A stretch of 64,000 nucleotides of DNA from Candidatus Megaera endosymbiont of Mesostigma viride (GCA_020410825.1 CP084576.1:1240001-1304000); one strand, 5' to 3'. Numbered from the stretch's first letter, positions 10,262-20,183 are shown. The notes: generated from the sequence alone by a model not told the origin. A program made the numbers and translations.

Positions 10262-10699
10262 TTACATGCTGCTTTTAAGTATCCAGGAATTTTTTTCATG
10301 CGTTTTGATCCTTGCAATTAAAAGGTCGCATGTTCCTTCATCATCAAATGTTCGTGCAATAGTTAGGGTAGCCTTTAAAGTTTTAATGACTAAATCTTGG
10401 CCTTTGATTAATTCTCTGATCATGGTAGCTGAATCAGCATGCTCATCGCTTGACGAAATTGAGGTTAAATCTGAGTAGAACTTTAAACTTCCTGGTACTT
10501 TTTGTCCAAGCCATCTAATTCGCTCAGCTATTTCATCAATAGCGTTGGCAAGATCTGTGTATTGTTCTTCGAACAAACTATGTAACGATTTAAAGTTAGG
10601 GCCAGTCACATTCCAATGGAAGTTTTGGGTTTTAAAATATAAGCTATAGCTATCTGCTAATACCGATTTCAAGGCATTAGCAATTTTCTCATGATTCAT
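10262..10699 (-). CDS. dps: Dps/ferritin-like DNA-binding protein
   Basis: The 145-residue four-helix protein carries the Dps ferroxidase motif. It has HWNVTGPNFKSLHSLFEEQYTD with the two iron-binding His, followed by the Asp/Glu of LANAIDEIAERIRWLG, all placed on the inner face at the dimer interface. The C-terminus ends THEKNSWILKSSM, close to the usual KHEKTAWML. Dps dodecamers store iron and detoxify peroxide, and many bind DNA. Here the N-terminal Lys-rich DNA-binding tail is short, so protection by iron chemistry may dominate. It lies between queE and queC on the same strand, but has its own promoter-like region with an inverted repeat upstream. Confidence 0.93.
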   Translation of the reverse strand: MNHEKIANALKSVLADSYSLYFKTQNFHWNVTGPNFKSLHSLFEEQYTDLANAIDEIAERIRWLGQKVPGSLKFYSDLTSISSSDEHADSATMIRELIKGQDLVIKTLKATLTIARTFDDEGTCDLLIARIKTHEKNSWILKSSM

Positions 10700-10740
10700 A
10701 ATAACACTAATTTTAAGTTGAAAAATTACCTTAGCATTTA

Positions 10741-10769
10741 TACTTTATAACCTTACTCGGGTAGAGTAA
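10741..10769 (-). promoter_or_regulatory. Candidate dps promoter with an inverted-repeat operator
   Basis: On the minus strand, TTACTC-TACCC-GAGTAA (10753-10769) is a perfect 6-bp inverted repeat with a 5-base centre. It is followed by a TATAAA-like -10 at 10743-10748, about 45 bp before the dps ATG. The repeat occupies the place of the -35 element, where a repressor would bind. It could also be a weak queE terminator, but there is no T-tract after it on that strand. Assignment to a specific regulator is not possible. Confidence 0.4.
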
Positions 10770-10796
10770 ATAATATATTTACTAATACCATCTTTC

Positions 10797-11474
10797 TTAC
10801 TCAATACCCAGTTCCTTGTGAATCTGATATGATAAACGATAATTATTCTCAAGAGCAATAGATACTGCTAGTTTCTTATTTGCACTATTGCGCTTTCCAT
10901 CATATTCGTCCATTGCTTGCACAAATACCGGTATGCTATAGAGTGATTGGCCTAATTCCGGAACTTTGTTATACCCTGCTACGTGCTCAGATATAATATA
11001 CTTAAAAGCTGTAATTTTAGGCAACAGCTCTTCTCTAATATTGTGGTATTTCAAGTTCGTTACCTTAGGAGAACAAATTATATCAATTCCATCCGGCAGG
11101 TCTTGATATAATGTGCCATTAGTCTCGATTTGCACTTTGTAATTTAATTGCAATAATTTTTCGCATAATCTATAGATTGGCTGTCTAAGTGGTTCTCCTC
11201 CGGTAATAACCACTAGGAATATTGATCGTATTTTATTACTATTTTTGCTTAAGTATTCAACCTGTCCAATTATTTCTTCAAGAGATTTTTCTAGATAATC
11301 CTCAAATTCGGTATCACAAAAACTGCAAGCTAAGTTACATCCGCCTAACCTAATAAAAATTGCTGGAACTCCGCAATAAGGCCCTTCAGCTTGTAAAGTT
11401 TTAAAAATACTTTTTATAGATAAAAACTGACCATTTCCTTTAATCACTGGACGCTTTAAGTTATCGCCAAACAT
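10797..11474 (-). CDS. queE: 7-carboxy-7-deazaguanine synthase QueE (radical SAM)
   Basis: The 225-residue protein has the radical SAM cluster motif CxxxCxxC in GGCNLACSFCDTEFEDY (residues about 47-63). It also has FKTLQAEGPYCGVPAIFIRLGG, typical of QueE, and GGEPLRQP, which binds S-adenosylmethionine. QueE rearranges 6-carboxytetrahydropterin to 7-carboxy-7-deazaguanine, the step before QueC. The start at 11474 lies 7 bp from the end of mraY, and both are on the minus strand, so queE is probably the last gene of the murein transcript. The QueD and QueF steps are not in this window. Confidence 0.95.
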   Translation of the reverse strand: MFGDNLKRPVIKGNGQFLSIKSIFKTLQAEGPYCGVPAIFIRLGGCNLACSFCDTEFEDYLEKSLEEIIGQVEYLSKNSNKIRSIFLVVITGGEPLRQPIYRLCEKLLQLNYKVQIETNGTLYQDLPDGIDIICSPKVTNLKYHNIREELLPKITAFKYIISEHVAGYNKVPELGQSLYSIPVFVQAMDEYDGKRNSANKKLAVSIALENNYRLSYQIHKELGIE

Positions 11475-11480
11475 ATGAAA

Positions 11481-12569
11481 CTACCTTAACTTTAGCGATG
11501 ATAACCCAATTAAAGCAAAAGCAATTGCTAAAATCCAAAATCTTATGACCACTTTAGTCTCCGGCCATCCTTTCTTTTCAAAGTGATGATGGATAGGCGC
11601 CATTTTGAAAAACCTTTTACCCTTAGTCATTTTAAAATAATAAACTTGTATAATGACCGATAACGTTTCAATAACGAACACCCCTCCTATTATAGCCAGC
11701 ACAATTTCATGTTTGGTAATAACGCTAATAGTACCGATAACTGCTCCAAGAGATAAACTTCCAGTATCCCCCATAAATACTTCCGCAGGTTTGCAGTTAT
11801 ACCACAAAAAACCAAGGCCACTGCCAACCATTGCAGAACATACTACCGCAAGCTCCCCAACGTGTGGGACATATATAATTTGCAAATAATTTGCATAGGT
11901 AAAATTACCTACTAGATAAGAAATAATAGCAAAAGCACTAGCCGCTATTGTTAGCGTACCAATAGCTAGCCCATCAAGGCCATCAGTTAGATTTACCGCA
12001 TTAGAAGAACCGATAATAACGCACATTGCAAAAGGAAAATAAAAATAACCAAGGTCGACTAAGAGAGTCTTGAAAAATGGAACAGCTAGATCCGTTGCGT
12101 GGGAATGGAGGGAGCAATATTTTATACCTCCAAATGCGATAAGGCTAACAGCAAATTGAAAAAATAACTTCTTTTTACCCGTGATACCACGGTAATTAAA
12201 CTTGCTGACTTTAGTATAATCATCTAAAAAACCAAGCAATCCGAACATTATTAGAACAAAAACAATTATCCAAACGTAAGGATTTGTAAGATCTGAAAAT
12301 AATAATATAGAAAATAACATGGAGCTAATAATGATTAACCCACCCATTGTAGGAGTCCCCGCTTTAGCAAAATGAGTATCTGGACCATCTTCCCTAATTG
12401 GTTGTCCTTGTTTTTGTAACGTCCTTAATTTCAGAATAATTTTCGAGCCTATTAGAAAACTTATAAGCAGACTACTTAGTATTGCCATACCGCTTCTAAA
12501 TGTAATGTAAGTCATTAAATTGGCTATATGCCAATGACTTGCATATGGCAGTAATATATTATAAAGCAT
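11481..12569 (-). CDS. mraY: Phospho-N-acetylmuramoyl-pentapeptide transferase MraY
   Basis: The 362-residue protein has about ten membrane segments and all MraY signatures: PTMGGLIII near residue 75, [21 protein letters not shown] with the Asp pair, [10 protein letters not shown] in the fourth cytoplasmic loop, [11 protein letters not shown], and the HHHFEKKGW loop. It transfers phospho-MurNAc-pentapeptide from UDP to undecaprenyl phosphate, giving lipid I. The start overlaps the murF stop by 11 bp, a typical translationally coupled murF-mraY pair. The order ftsI-murE-murF-mraY is the classical division/cell-wall order; mraZ, rsmH and ftsL, which often precede it, are not beside ftsI here. 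Confidence 0.97.
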   Translation of the reverse strand: MLYNILLPYASHWHIANLMTYITFRSGMAILSSLLISFLIGSKIILKLRTLQKQGQPIREDGPDTHFAKAGTPTMGGLIIISSMLFSILLFSDLTNPYVWIIVFVLIMFGLLGFLDDYTKVSKFNYRGITGKKKLFFQFAVSLIAFGGIKYCSLHSHATDLAVPFFKTLLVDLGYFYFPFAMCVIIGSSNAVNLTDGLDGLAIGTLTIAASAFAIISYLVGNFTYANYLQIIYVPHVGELAVVCSAMVGSGLGFLWYNCKPAEVFMGDTGSLSLGAVIGTISVITKHEIVLAIIGGVFVIETLSVIIQVYYFKMTKGKRFFKMAPIHHHFEKKGWPETKVVIRFWILAIAFALIGLSSLKLR

Positions 12570-13953
12570 TTGTAACTCCTAGAGCTTCGGCAACTTTTTC
12601 CAGATGAATACCTCTTGAACCTTTAATTAGGATAATTTCTTCTCCTTCAATGTATTTATTAATATCGTAAGCTAGTTCATCAGAATTTTTATAGGTATAG
12701 ACCAAAATATTTTTTGGGATTTCTTGCGCAAGCTGGGACATAATATCCCCTACTAAAAACAATTTCTTTACACCGGATTTAACAATATGTGGGATCGCGG
12801 CGAAATGAAACTTTAATTCGTCCTTACCAAGCTCCTTCATGTCACCTAATATGGCACTCTTTTTTGGGTTTTTAAATTGATGTAAATACTCAAGACCTGC
12901 TTTCAGGGATTCAGGACTCGCATTATAGTAATCAGTTATTATGGAATATTCCTTATCTTCTTTCTTAATATCCACGAACAATCCCCTTCCCATTTGAGGT
13001 TTGAATTGCGCGAGAACTTTTACTGCCTGATTTATATCAAGTCTCAGACAGTAGACAACGGAAAGAGCGGCTGCGAAATTAATTGCCATATGCTTTGGCA
13101 CAACAGGCATAACAAATTCTATCTTCTCATGAAAAATACTATAGGTTAATTTAACCATATTTTGGTTTATCAGTGAATAAGATACAAATCTTATATTAGC
13201 GAATTGCGATTTACCAAAAGTTTTAATATTGCCAATTCCAGCCCTATCTATATTCTCAATACATCTTCTATAAGTTGAAATATCACGATTAAGTATTGCG
13301 ATCCCAGTATTAATATCTAATCCTTCAAAAATTTCTGATTTTGCATCGGCGATTTTCTCAATAGAATCAAAAAATTCCAGATGTACGGGAGATACTGAAG
13401 TAATTACAGCTATATCCGGTGTAACCTGTTTGGTTAAAAGGCTAATTTCTCCGGCTTTATTCATTCCCATTTCAATTACGGCAAATTCAACATCATCTGC
13501 AATAGAAGCTAGATTAATTGGTACACCGATGTGGTTATTAAAATTACCTCTACTAACAAAAGTTTTACCGAAGGAACTCAGGATTAAGCCTATTATTTCC
13601 TTGGTACTGGTTTTTCCTACACTGCCGGTAACACCGATAAAATGAGCTTTAGAATTTTGCCTTTTGTACTCGGCTAAATCTTCTAAAGCTTCAAAGGTAT
13701 CTTCTACTTTTATTATTTTATTTACTGGCGCATTTTTTATGTCTTCGCTTACAATAGCTAAAGCAGCACCTTTTGCAAAAGCGTCAAGAACAAATTCGTG
13801 TCCGTCTCTTGCTCCGCCTTTCAGAGCGATAAAAATATCCCCTTTTTCTATGTCTTTGGAATTAAACTGAACTTGTCCAAATTTATCATTAGTTGTCAGG
13901 GTAAGTGATAGAGCCTTACCAATTTGTTCTGATGTCCAAATCATATTTTTCAC
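12559..13953 (-). CDS. murF: UDP-MurNAc-tripeptide--D-Ala-D-Ala ligase MurF
   Basis: The 464-residue Mur ligase has an N-terminal UDP-substrate domain ([22 protein letters not shown]) and the P-loop [13 protein letters not shown] near residues 107-119. The central ATPase domain has [13 protein letters not shown] and the Mur-ligase element [14 protein letters not shown]-terminal Rossmann domain follows ([27 protein letters not shown]). It adds D-Ala-D-Ala to the UDP-MurNAc-tripeptide in the cytoplasm. The gap to murE is 11 bp, and its end overlaps mraY by 11 bp. MKNM gives two possible Met starts; the first is used here. Confidence 0.97.
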   Translation of the reverse strand: MKNMIWTSEQIGKALSLTLTTNDKFGQVQFNSKDIEKGDIFIALKGGARDGHEFVLDAFAKGAALAIVSEDIKNAPVNKIIKVEDTFEALEDLAEYKRQNSKAHFIGVTGSVGKTSTKEIIGLILSSFGKTFVSRGNFNNHIGVPINLASIADDVEFAVIEMGMNKAGEISLLTKQVTPDIAVITSVSPVHLEFFDSIEKIADAKSEIFEGLDINTGIAILNRDISTYRRCIENIDRAGIGNIKTFGKSQFANIRFVSYSLINQNMVKLTYSIFHEKIEFVMPVVPKHMAINFAAALSVVYCLRLDINQAVKVLAQFKPQMGRGLFVDIKKEDKEYSIITDYYNASPESLKAGLEYLHQFKNPKKSAILGDMKELGKDELKFHFAAIPHIVKSGVKKLFLVGDIMSQLAQEIPKNILVYTYKNSDELAYDINKYIEGEEIILIKGSRGIHLEKVAEALGVTNAL

Positions 13954-13964
13954 ATTTATTAAAA

Positions 13965-15419
13965 TTATTTATTTTTCAACAGCAGTATTTTTCTTGCAAT
14001 TTCAATATCGCTAAAAAACACAGTTCTGTTTCCGATAATCTGGTAAGTTTCATGCCCTTTGCCCGCAATCAATAATATATCGTTTTTTTTCAGTTTTTCT
14101 ATAGTACTTTCTATCGCAAATTCCCTTCCTTCTATCTCTTCTGCTCCGTCTGCTCCTTTTAGGACATCAAGCCGAATTTTTCGAGGGTTTTCGCTTCGTG
14201 GGTTATCATCTGTAACTACAACATAATCAGCTAATTTGCAAGCGACTTGTCCCATTAGTTCTCTTTTTGAGGGATCACGATCGCCGCCACAACCAAATAC
14301 CACATATAATTTCCCCCCTTGCTGTGCCTTGATGTTTCTTAACTCCCATAATGACTTTTCTAAAGCATCTGGCGTGTGTGCATAATCAACAAATACCTGA
14401 ACTTCACTTTCAAGGAAACCTATTCGTTGTAACCTACCGGTTACAGCAGTAACTTTTTCTAGAACTTCAACTATGTGATCAAAATTAAACCCGAGATTTG
14501 CCGTCATTTTAGCAGCGATAAGAAGGTTTACGGCTTGGAAAGATCCGATGATATTAGTGGTAAAAGTGTATTCTTTTTTATTATATTCAAAGACAACTTT
14601 GCTGCCGGTAAGAGAACTATTAATATTTTTTACCTTTATATTCCCATTTTTACCAACCCCAAAATAACGTATTCTATGTTTAGCAAAGAAATTTTTAACC
14701 CCATCGCCATAGCTCGAATCTAATATCTCGGAATTAATTACCACTTCTCCTCCTTCTTCTAAATTTTCTCTGAAAAGCTGTAATTTAGCCTCAAGGTAAT
14801 TTTCCATGGTTTTGTGGTAATCTAAATGATCTTGGGAAAAACTAGTAAAACCAGCTGTTTTTGTCTTTATCTCTCCTAATCTACGTTGGGCGATTCCGTG
14901 GCTTGAAGCTTCAAATATGACGTTACTAACCTCCTTCTCTGTTAGCTCATTTAATATTTTTCTAAAAGTAATTGGATCGGCCGTAGTTAGAGACTGTGGT
15001 AACTCCTTTAAGAATTTTTCCTCGATCTTTATCGTGGAGTTAACACCAATAGTACCTATTGTTGCTGCTTCCTGCCCAAGTAATTTTAGGATTTGATAAA
15101 TATAAGAGACTACCGAAGTTTTACCATTAGTCCCAGTTACAGCCACAAGATTTGCAGAAAGGTTCGGATAAATTATCTCAGCAGCAATTGCAACAGCTAA
15201 CCTTATATCCTGGATATAAAAAACTTTTTCTCCTTTCCAGCTTGAATCACCTGTAAAAACGATTTTAGCAGTTTTTAAAGCTTCATTAATAAACCGGTTA
15301 CCATCTATTTTCTCTCCTTTTATTGCAAAAAATGCATCACCTGGTTTGAGATTTCTAGAATCACAAGAAATACCTTGGACATTATATTTTCTAAATAAAT
15401 TTTCTATTTTCCTTTTCAC
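13965..15419 (-). CDS. murE: UDP-MurNAc-L-Ala-D-Glu--meso-DAP ligase MurE
   Basis: The 484-residue protein has the substrate-binding start ISCDSRNLKPGDAFFAIKG and the P-loop VTGTNGKTSVVSYI near residues 92-105. It also has SSHGIAQRRL, NLLIAAKMTANLG and VFVDYAHTPDALEKSL. The motif DDNPRSENPRKI near residue 403 is the DNPR-type sequence that selects meso-diaminopimelate rather than lysine. The enzyme adds meso-DAP to UDP-MurNAc-L-Ala-D-Glu. This predicts DAP-type peptidoglycan in an organism whose wall is expected to be thin. The start codon directly follows the ftsI stop with no gap. Confidence 0.97.
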   Translation of the reverse strand: MKRKIENLFRKYNVQGISCDSRNLKPGDAFFAIKGEKIDGNRFINEALKTAKIVFTGDSSWKGEKVFYIQDIRLAVAIAAEIIYPNLSANLVAVTGTNGKTSVVSYIYQILKLLGQEAATIGTIGVNSTIKIEEKFLKELPQSLTTADPITFRKILNELTEKEVSNVIFEASSHGIAQRRLGEIKTKTAGFTSFSQDHLDYHKTMENYLEAKLQLFRENLEEGGEVVINSEILDSSYGDGVKNFFAKHRIRYFGVGKNGNIKVKNINSSLTGSKVVFEYNKKEYTFTTNIIGSFQAVNLLIAAKMTANLGFNFDHIVEVLEKVTAVTGRLQRIGFLESEVQVFVDYAHTPDALEKSLWELRNIKAQQGGKLYVVFGCGGDRDPSKRELMGQVACKLADYVVVTDDNPRSENPRKIRLDVLKGADGAEEIEGREFAIESTIEKLKKNDILLIAGKGHETYQIIGNRTVFFSDIEIARKILLLKNK

Positions 15420-17300
15420 TTAGGTCCGGCCATTTATTATATAATCAATATCATTTAATTCTTGAACTTCTGGATCATGTTCCTCAAGTTTATTCATTCC
15501 GTATAAGACTGCCATTCGCTCAAAAATCGCTCCAACAGTTGGAGCAGCTGTCCAACCGCCCCCTGCAAAACCATATGTTTCCTTAATACCTTGTGGCTCG
15601 TCCACTATTACATAAATAATATACTTAGGATTTGTAGCCGGCATGATTCCAAAAAACGAAGACATTCTTTTATCCTTATAATATTTACCACCAATAACTT
15701 TTTCTGCCGTTCCTGTTTTTCCTCCTACATAATATCCCTTTACTTCTGCCTTTTTACCAGTACCTTCTAAAACTACTAACCTCATAAGTTGTTTCATGTA
15801 TTTCGAGGTGTTTTCCTTAAAAATACGTTCTCCTATAACCGGTTCACCGGTTTTTCTCTTAAGTAGAGTAAGGGGGTACATGATACCGCCATTAACAAGT
15901 GGCATCATTGCTTGCACAAAATGAGCAGGGCTTTCTGAAATCGCATAACCGTACGACATTGTTACTAAACTTAAATCATTCCACCTTGAATAGGGAGGGA
16001 AAAGAGGCCTTGCTCTTTCTGCTAATTCAATTTCAAGCTTGTCTAATAACTTCAGTTTTTTCAGATAGTTTCTTAAGCTGTTTTTACCAATCTCAAGCAT
16101 TATCTGGCTTACGCCTATATTACTGGAGTGGAGGAATATTTGTCCGATACTATGCCAGCCTTTGACAGGATGATAATCTTTTACCTTAAATTTACCTACC
16201 TTCATATAACTCAGGTCATAAGCATCGTTCATTGAGATAACGCCAGTATCAAGCCCTATTGCTAAAGTTAGAGCTTTCATTCCGGAACCCATTTCGTAAG
16301 CTCCTTGGGTAACCATGTTAAACAACTGATTACTTGCAGCATTACCTGGGTAATGTGGATCAAAATCAGGATTACTAACCATGGCAATTATCTCTCCGTT
16401 ATTTGGATCGACAATAATACCGGCTGCTCCCTTAGCCTTAAATTTTTGAACGGTTTTGGCAATTTCCTCTTCGAGTATACTTTGTACTCTGACATCTATA
16501 GAGAGTTGTAAACTCAAACCATTCGGATGAATATCTTCATCCTTGGTTGTTAATAGCTTATCAAAAAATTTTTCGATGCCTGCTAATCCTTCCATGTCGC
16601 GGCCTACATAACCTACAATATGAGACAACAAATTACCGTAAGTATATATTCTTTTTTGTTCTCTTTCAAATTCAAGACCAGGTATACCAAGGTTATATAT
16701 ATGCTCTTGCTGTTTCGGTGAAATGTCTCTTTTTATCCACACAAATTTCTTATCACTTCGGAGTAATTCTAATACCTTTTTCTTTTCCAATTCCGGAAAA
16801 ACAGTAATTAATTTTTGTGCTAAAGAGTTAGTATCAACGATTTTTTGAGGTTTGGCGTATAATGAAGCTATAGGTAAATTTACTGCTAGTAAGTTACCGT
16901 ACCTATCAACAATATCACGTCTAAGCGTGTTGTTTTTGCCAAGAAACTTATTAGCTTCAATGAAATCGGTACTTGCTATAAAGATTAGCCTTATAGCCAC
17001 AATGGAAAAAAACAGTAAAAAACCTGTAATTACCAAAATTAACCTGATTTTTATTGCATTCTCTGTAGTGTCCCAGATAAATATTTGTCTTGCTAAATTT
17101 TTATTGAACTTAATTCTATTATTTAATGTTTCCGGAAGCTTCTTCTTCGTTCTAAGAAGTTTTTTGGTTCTTTTTGAAAAATAATGCCTTAATTTTAATA
17201 CTGATATTCTTGTATATAGGATTCCAAATAGTAAAAGCCTAAGGACCTTGATTACTTTTCTTTTAAGACTTAAACCGATAGAAGATTTTTGACCATTCAT
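15420..17300 (-). CDS. ftsI: Class B penicillin-binding protein FtsI (PBP3-like transpeptidase)
   Basis: The 626-residue protein has a basic cytoplasmic N-terminus of about 80 residues and one membrane segment near 85-108 (LVITGFLLFFSIVAIRLIFI). The pedestal domain has RRDIVDRYGNLLA and the R-x-Y-P-like region REQKRIYTYGNLLSHIVGYVG. The transpeptidase triad is complete: SxxK in GSGMKALTLA near 337, SxN in HSSNIGVSQ, and KTG in GGKTGTAEK near 528. FtsI cross-links septal peptidoglycan with FtsW. The N-terminal tail is longer than in E. coli, so a later Met could be the true start, but no clear Shine-Dalgarno settles it. It is the first gene of the ftsI-murE-murF-mraY-queE transcript. Confidence 0.95.
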   Translation of the reverse strand: MNGQKSSIGLSLKRKVIKVLRLLLFGILYTRISVLKLRHYFSKRTKKLLRTKKKLPETLNNRIKFNKNLARQIFIWDTTENAIKIRLILVITGFLLFFSIVAIRLIFIASTDFIEANKFLGKNNTLRRDIVDRYGNLLAVNLPIASLYAKPQKIVDTNSLAQKLITVFPELEKKKVLELLRSDKKFVWIKRDISPKQQEHIYNLGIPGLEFEREQKRIYTYGNLLSHIVGYVGRDMEGLAGIEKFFDKLLTTKDEDIHPNGLSLQLSIDVRVQSILEEEIAKTVQKFKAKGAAGIIVDPNNGEIIAMVSNPDFDPHYPGNAASNQLFNMVTQGAYEMGSGMKALTLAIGLDTGVISMNDAYDLSYMKVGKFKVKDYHPVKGWHSIGQIFLHSSNIGVSQIMLEIGKNSLRNYLKKLKLLDKLEIELAERARPLFPPYSRWNDLSLVTMSYGYAISESPAHFVQAMMPLVNGGIMYPLTLLKRKTGEPVIGERIFKENTSKYMKQLMRLVVLEGTGKKAEVKGYYVGGKTGTAEKVIGGKYYKDKRMSSFFGIMPATNPKYIIYVIVDEPQGIKETYGFAGGGWTAAPTVGAIFERMAVLYGMNKLEEHDPEVQELNDIDYIINGRT

Positions 17301-17507
17301 AATGTAGGCAGTATTACCTTATACAATAATAATTTCGTTAAAAAGCCATATTTCCTTGAGTAAGGTTTTTGCAGGATATAGCATCTTGATTCCATATAAC
17401 TAATTAATTTTGGGGAAAAACTATAAATACCCGATTTATGGAAGAAATAGAATTGATATACACCGCACCCAAAAAACTTCAATTACAATATCATATAGAG
17501 GCAATAA

Positions 17508-17541
17508 AGAAAAGCCCCTGTAAATTTTACAGAGGCTTTTA
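17508..17541 (-). terminator. Rho-independent terminator after the autotransporter gene
   Basis: On the minus strand AAAAGCCTCTGTAAA pairs with TTTACAGGGGCTTTT around a very short loop, with one mismatch, and the second arm ends in TTTTC then TTTATTG. The hairpin lies about 47 bp after the stop codon of the autotransporter gene at 17589 and isolates it from ftsI. Confidence 0.75.
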
Positions 17542-17588
17542 ATGTATTTATTTAAAATACTTCAACAAATGTATGGTTTAAAAGGATA

Positions 17589-18788
17589 TTAGAAGTTAAC
17601 TCTAACCCTTAAATTAGCTTGGTGCGCTACATATTTTTTAGCCATGTGTGCATCATAACCTAAACCATATTCCATCTTGTTATAAGATGTGTTTAAGCTC
17701 AGACCGGCATTAAATAAAGTCTTAATTGGTTTTCCACCTTTAGTCCTAAGATTGCCTTCTACTGAGGTTAACCTAACATCAGATTTTGCTTTTTTCCCTA
17801 TTAGATCCTGGTTTACGAATCCATGCATCTCAGGAAGGATGGTTAATCCATTTAACGTATAGTCAGACCCGTAGATCCTCGCTCCTGCTACTAATTCTAC
17901 TCTATTTAGCTCTTTTCTAGAAACTATTAAGTTTTGATTAGCTGTACCAGTCTCTGTATATCCAGCACTATTAACCTTTGTTACTCTAACCCCTACCATT
18001 GGAGTAAACGACGCTTGCTTTAGATAAGTATTATAGCCCAGCATTAATTCTCCTGAGAAAGACATAGATCTGTAGTTACCAGAAGCAAGCTCAGTAGTTG
18101 TATTACCTGTTCTTCTTGTTTCTTTAGTTTTTACTTTATTAGTTCCTACGGTTACAATACCGTGTGTATACCAATTATCTGTGAGTTGTTGTAAACCGTA
18201 TATAGAAAGCATAACGGAGTCAACCTTTGTTTTATCACCAGATTTGAAATCTTTATGCTTAACATGGGTATTTAGATATGAAAGGGCAAGACCGATAACC
18301 ATATCCTCATTAGCCTTGGTATCAAAACCTAAGCTTGCTCCGCCTACTGAAGCCTTGTAACCCGCTGCTCCTTTATTGGCTTTCTGTTTTACTTTAAGCA
18401 TAGAAGGGTTACCCCATACACCGTATGCAGTAGTATAATCACCGGCAGATAAACCGCTATTTCCGGCTGAAGCTAATTCTGCTTTGTGATCAAGAACCTG
18501 AGGTCTACCGCCTATCCGATTTGCTATTATATTAGAACTAACATCTCTTGTTAAATCTGCAAGTATAGGTGTTTCAGTCGGAGTTAAACGCTTAATTGCA
18601 TCTTCTATCCCTGAAGCAGTTGTTATAGTCAATGCTTCTGCTAGTATACCTGCCGAATTCCCAGCTACTCCAGCATTATATATGTCGTCAGAATCAAGAG
18701 CAGCGTAAGTGTTAACTGCAGTAGTGATCACGGCTAAAGTAGAAACTGTTGTTAACAGATTTTTTAACAATTTTGATTTTTTTGCCAT
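17589..18788 (-). CDS. Small outer-membrane autotransporter with rickettsial Sca-type beta-barrel
   Basis: The 399-residue protein has a signal peptide (about residues 1-28, cleavage near NTYA). A short segment of about 100 residues follows (LDSDDIYNAGVAGNSAGIL, GIEDAIKRLTPTETP). Next is a complete autotransporter barrel starting near AAGYKASVGGASLGFDTKANEDMV, and the chain ends RVRVNF with the terminal aromatic residue that the BAM complex recognises. The barrel resembles those of rickettsial Sca proteins and OmpB. Known family members carry passengers of several hundred residues or more; here almost none is left. It may be a stand-alone barrel, a linker-helix remnant or a deleted autotransporter. 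ATG 18788 is preceded by AAAGGGA, a good Shine-Dalgarno. It is a single-gene transcript ended by the terminator at 17508. Confidence 0.85.
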   Translation of the reverse strand: MAKKSKLLKNLLTTVSTLAVITTAVNTYAALDSDDIYNAGVAGNSAGILAEALTITTASGIEDAIKRLTPTETPILADLTRDVSSNIIANRIGGRPQVLDHKAELASAGNSGLSAGDYTTAYGVWGNPSMLKVKQKANKGAAGYKASVGGASLGFDTKANEDMVIGLALSYLNTHVKHKDFKSGDKTKVDSVMLSIYGLQQLTDNWYTHGIVTVGTNKVKTKETRRTGNTTTELASGNYRSMSFSGELMLGYNTYLKQASFTPMVGVRVTKVNSAGYTETGTANQNLIVSRKELNRVELVAGARIYGSDYTLNGLTILPEMHGFVNQDLIGKKAKSDVRLTSVEGNLRTKGGKPIKTLFNAGLSLNTSYNKMEYGLGYDAHMAKKYVAHQANLRVRVNF

Positions 18789-19033
18789 AGTTTTTCCCTT
18801 TTTTATTTACGGTTAATAAATATTTACTTAAAACAAATTAATTAGTGACTACCAAAATTATGGATTAGCCACTTAAGTCTATTACGAGCCTTCTCCCTAA
18901 GAGATGCCCTAAACGTCAATTACGAGCTGAGTATAAAAGCTCAGATGTACAATGAGCAATGATTACGTTTATTATAAATAAGACAAATTTTTTTAATATG
19001 TAAATTTACCACAGTTTTATACCGGTGATTATT

Positions 19034-19945
19034 TCATTTTGCCTTAATTACCGAGACGCCGATTCCTGTTAATATCAAAACTATAGTTATTAAAAGCGGA
19101 ATCAATTTCGGTATCGGCACAAAATGCGCAACAAAGATTTTAATTCCTATTAAGATCAAAATAACAGCAAGAGAATATTTAATATATTTGAATCTTTCTA
19201 CAATATCCTCCAAGCAAAAAAACAAAGCTCTAAGCCCTAAAATAGCAAAAATATTGGAGCTATATACTATAAAGCTATTTTGGGTAACTGCAAAAATAGC
19301 GGGTATACTATCAATGGCAAAGATCAGGTCCATTGATTCAATAGTAACCAATGCCATAAATAAGGGAGTAAAAAATAGTTTACCTTCCTTTCGAATAGTA
19401 AATTTATTACCGACTAATTCCGGATGAAGATTTAAATGACTGCTAAGCCATTTATAGATAAAAGTATCGTTTATTTTGGTAGCAGGCTTATCAAGCATGT
19501 ATAGAGTCTTAATACCGGTAACGATAAGAACCGCGGCTAAAATAAATAATATCCACGAAAATTGCTCAAGTAAAGCTGCTCCGGCATAAATCATTACAGC
19601 TCTTAAAATGATTACTCCTAATATTCCCCAAAATAAAACTCTATGCTGGTATTGTTGAGGAATTTTAAAAAATTTGAAAATCATTGATATCATAAAAATA
19701 TTGTCAAGCGACATAGTTTTCTCTAGAAGGAATCCCGTATAATATTCACTTGCGCTTCCTGAGCCAAATTCATTAAAAACAAACAAACCAAATAAGCACG
19801 ATATAGTTATATAAAAAAAACTAAGATACATGCTTTTTTTGAGGGTAATTACTTCATCTTTTCTATTGAATACTCCTAAATCGAAGATCAAGAGAGCAAC
19901 TACTACGCAAGCAAAAACACTCCAAGCAAAATTTTGTATACCCAT
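19034..19945 (-). CDS. TerC/Alx-family integral membrane protein
   Basis: The protein has eight or so membrane segments and the TerC signatures: GFLLEKTMSLDNIFMISMIF, where the acidic residue of the conserved E-x-x-L-S-x-D-N sits in the membrane, and ALVTIESMDLIFAIDSIPAIFAVTQNSFIVYSSNIFAILGLRALFF near the C-terminus. The Alx-type members are linked to manganese export and metal loading of secreted enzymes; tellurite resistance is the historic name. I take the start at MGIQNFAW (19945), because the Alx N-terminus begins right at the first membrane helix. An upstream in-frame Met at 20008 would add 21 unexplained residues. The gene stands alone and is divergent from the Tim44-domain gene. Confidence 0.88.
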   Translation of the reverse strand: MGIQNFAWSVFACVVVALLIFDLGVFNRKDEVITLKKSMYLSFFYITISCLFGLFVFNEFGSGSASEYYTGFLLEKTMSLDNIFMISMIFKFFKIPQQYQHRVLFWGILGVIILRAVMIYAGAALLEQFSWILFILAAVLIVTGIKTLYMLDKPATKINDTFIYKWLSSHLNLHPELVGNKFTIRKEGKLFFTPLFMALVTIESMDLIFAIDSIPAIFAVTQNSFIVYSSNIFAILGLRALFFCLEDIVERFKYIKYSLAVILILIGIKIFVAHFVPIPKLIPLLITIVLILTGIGVSVIKAK

Positions 19946-20183
19946 ATAGAATATGCCATTTAAATTACCATAATAGGCAATCGTATAACTTAATTTAACA
20001 AATCGCAAAAATAATCTAAGGTATAACCAATTCTTAAATTAAATACAGGCGTTAGCTGTGCTTTTAACACTAAATACAATCAAATTAAATATATAATATG
20101 AGCTAATCAGCTAAATCATCATTTGCATATTATTTGTTCTAGTTATAGAATGGTCTTAGGTATTTTACAGGTGGATTTCGGTA

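Noticed and set aside
17297-17482. A 61-codon minus-strand frame before ftsI, considered as ftsL
   Set aside because: It overlaps the ftsI start by 4 bp but has no single membrane helix plus coiled coil as in FtsL, and is rich in aromatic residues without pattern. No Shine-Dalgarno.
18927-18944. CTGAG/CTCAG hairpin between terC and the autotransporter gene
   Set aside because: Only five pairs with an eight-base loop and no T-tract on the minus strand; too weak to call a terminator or an operator.
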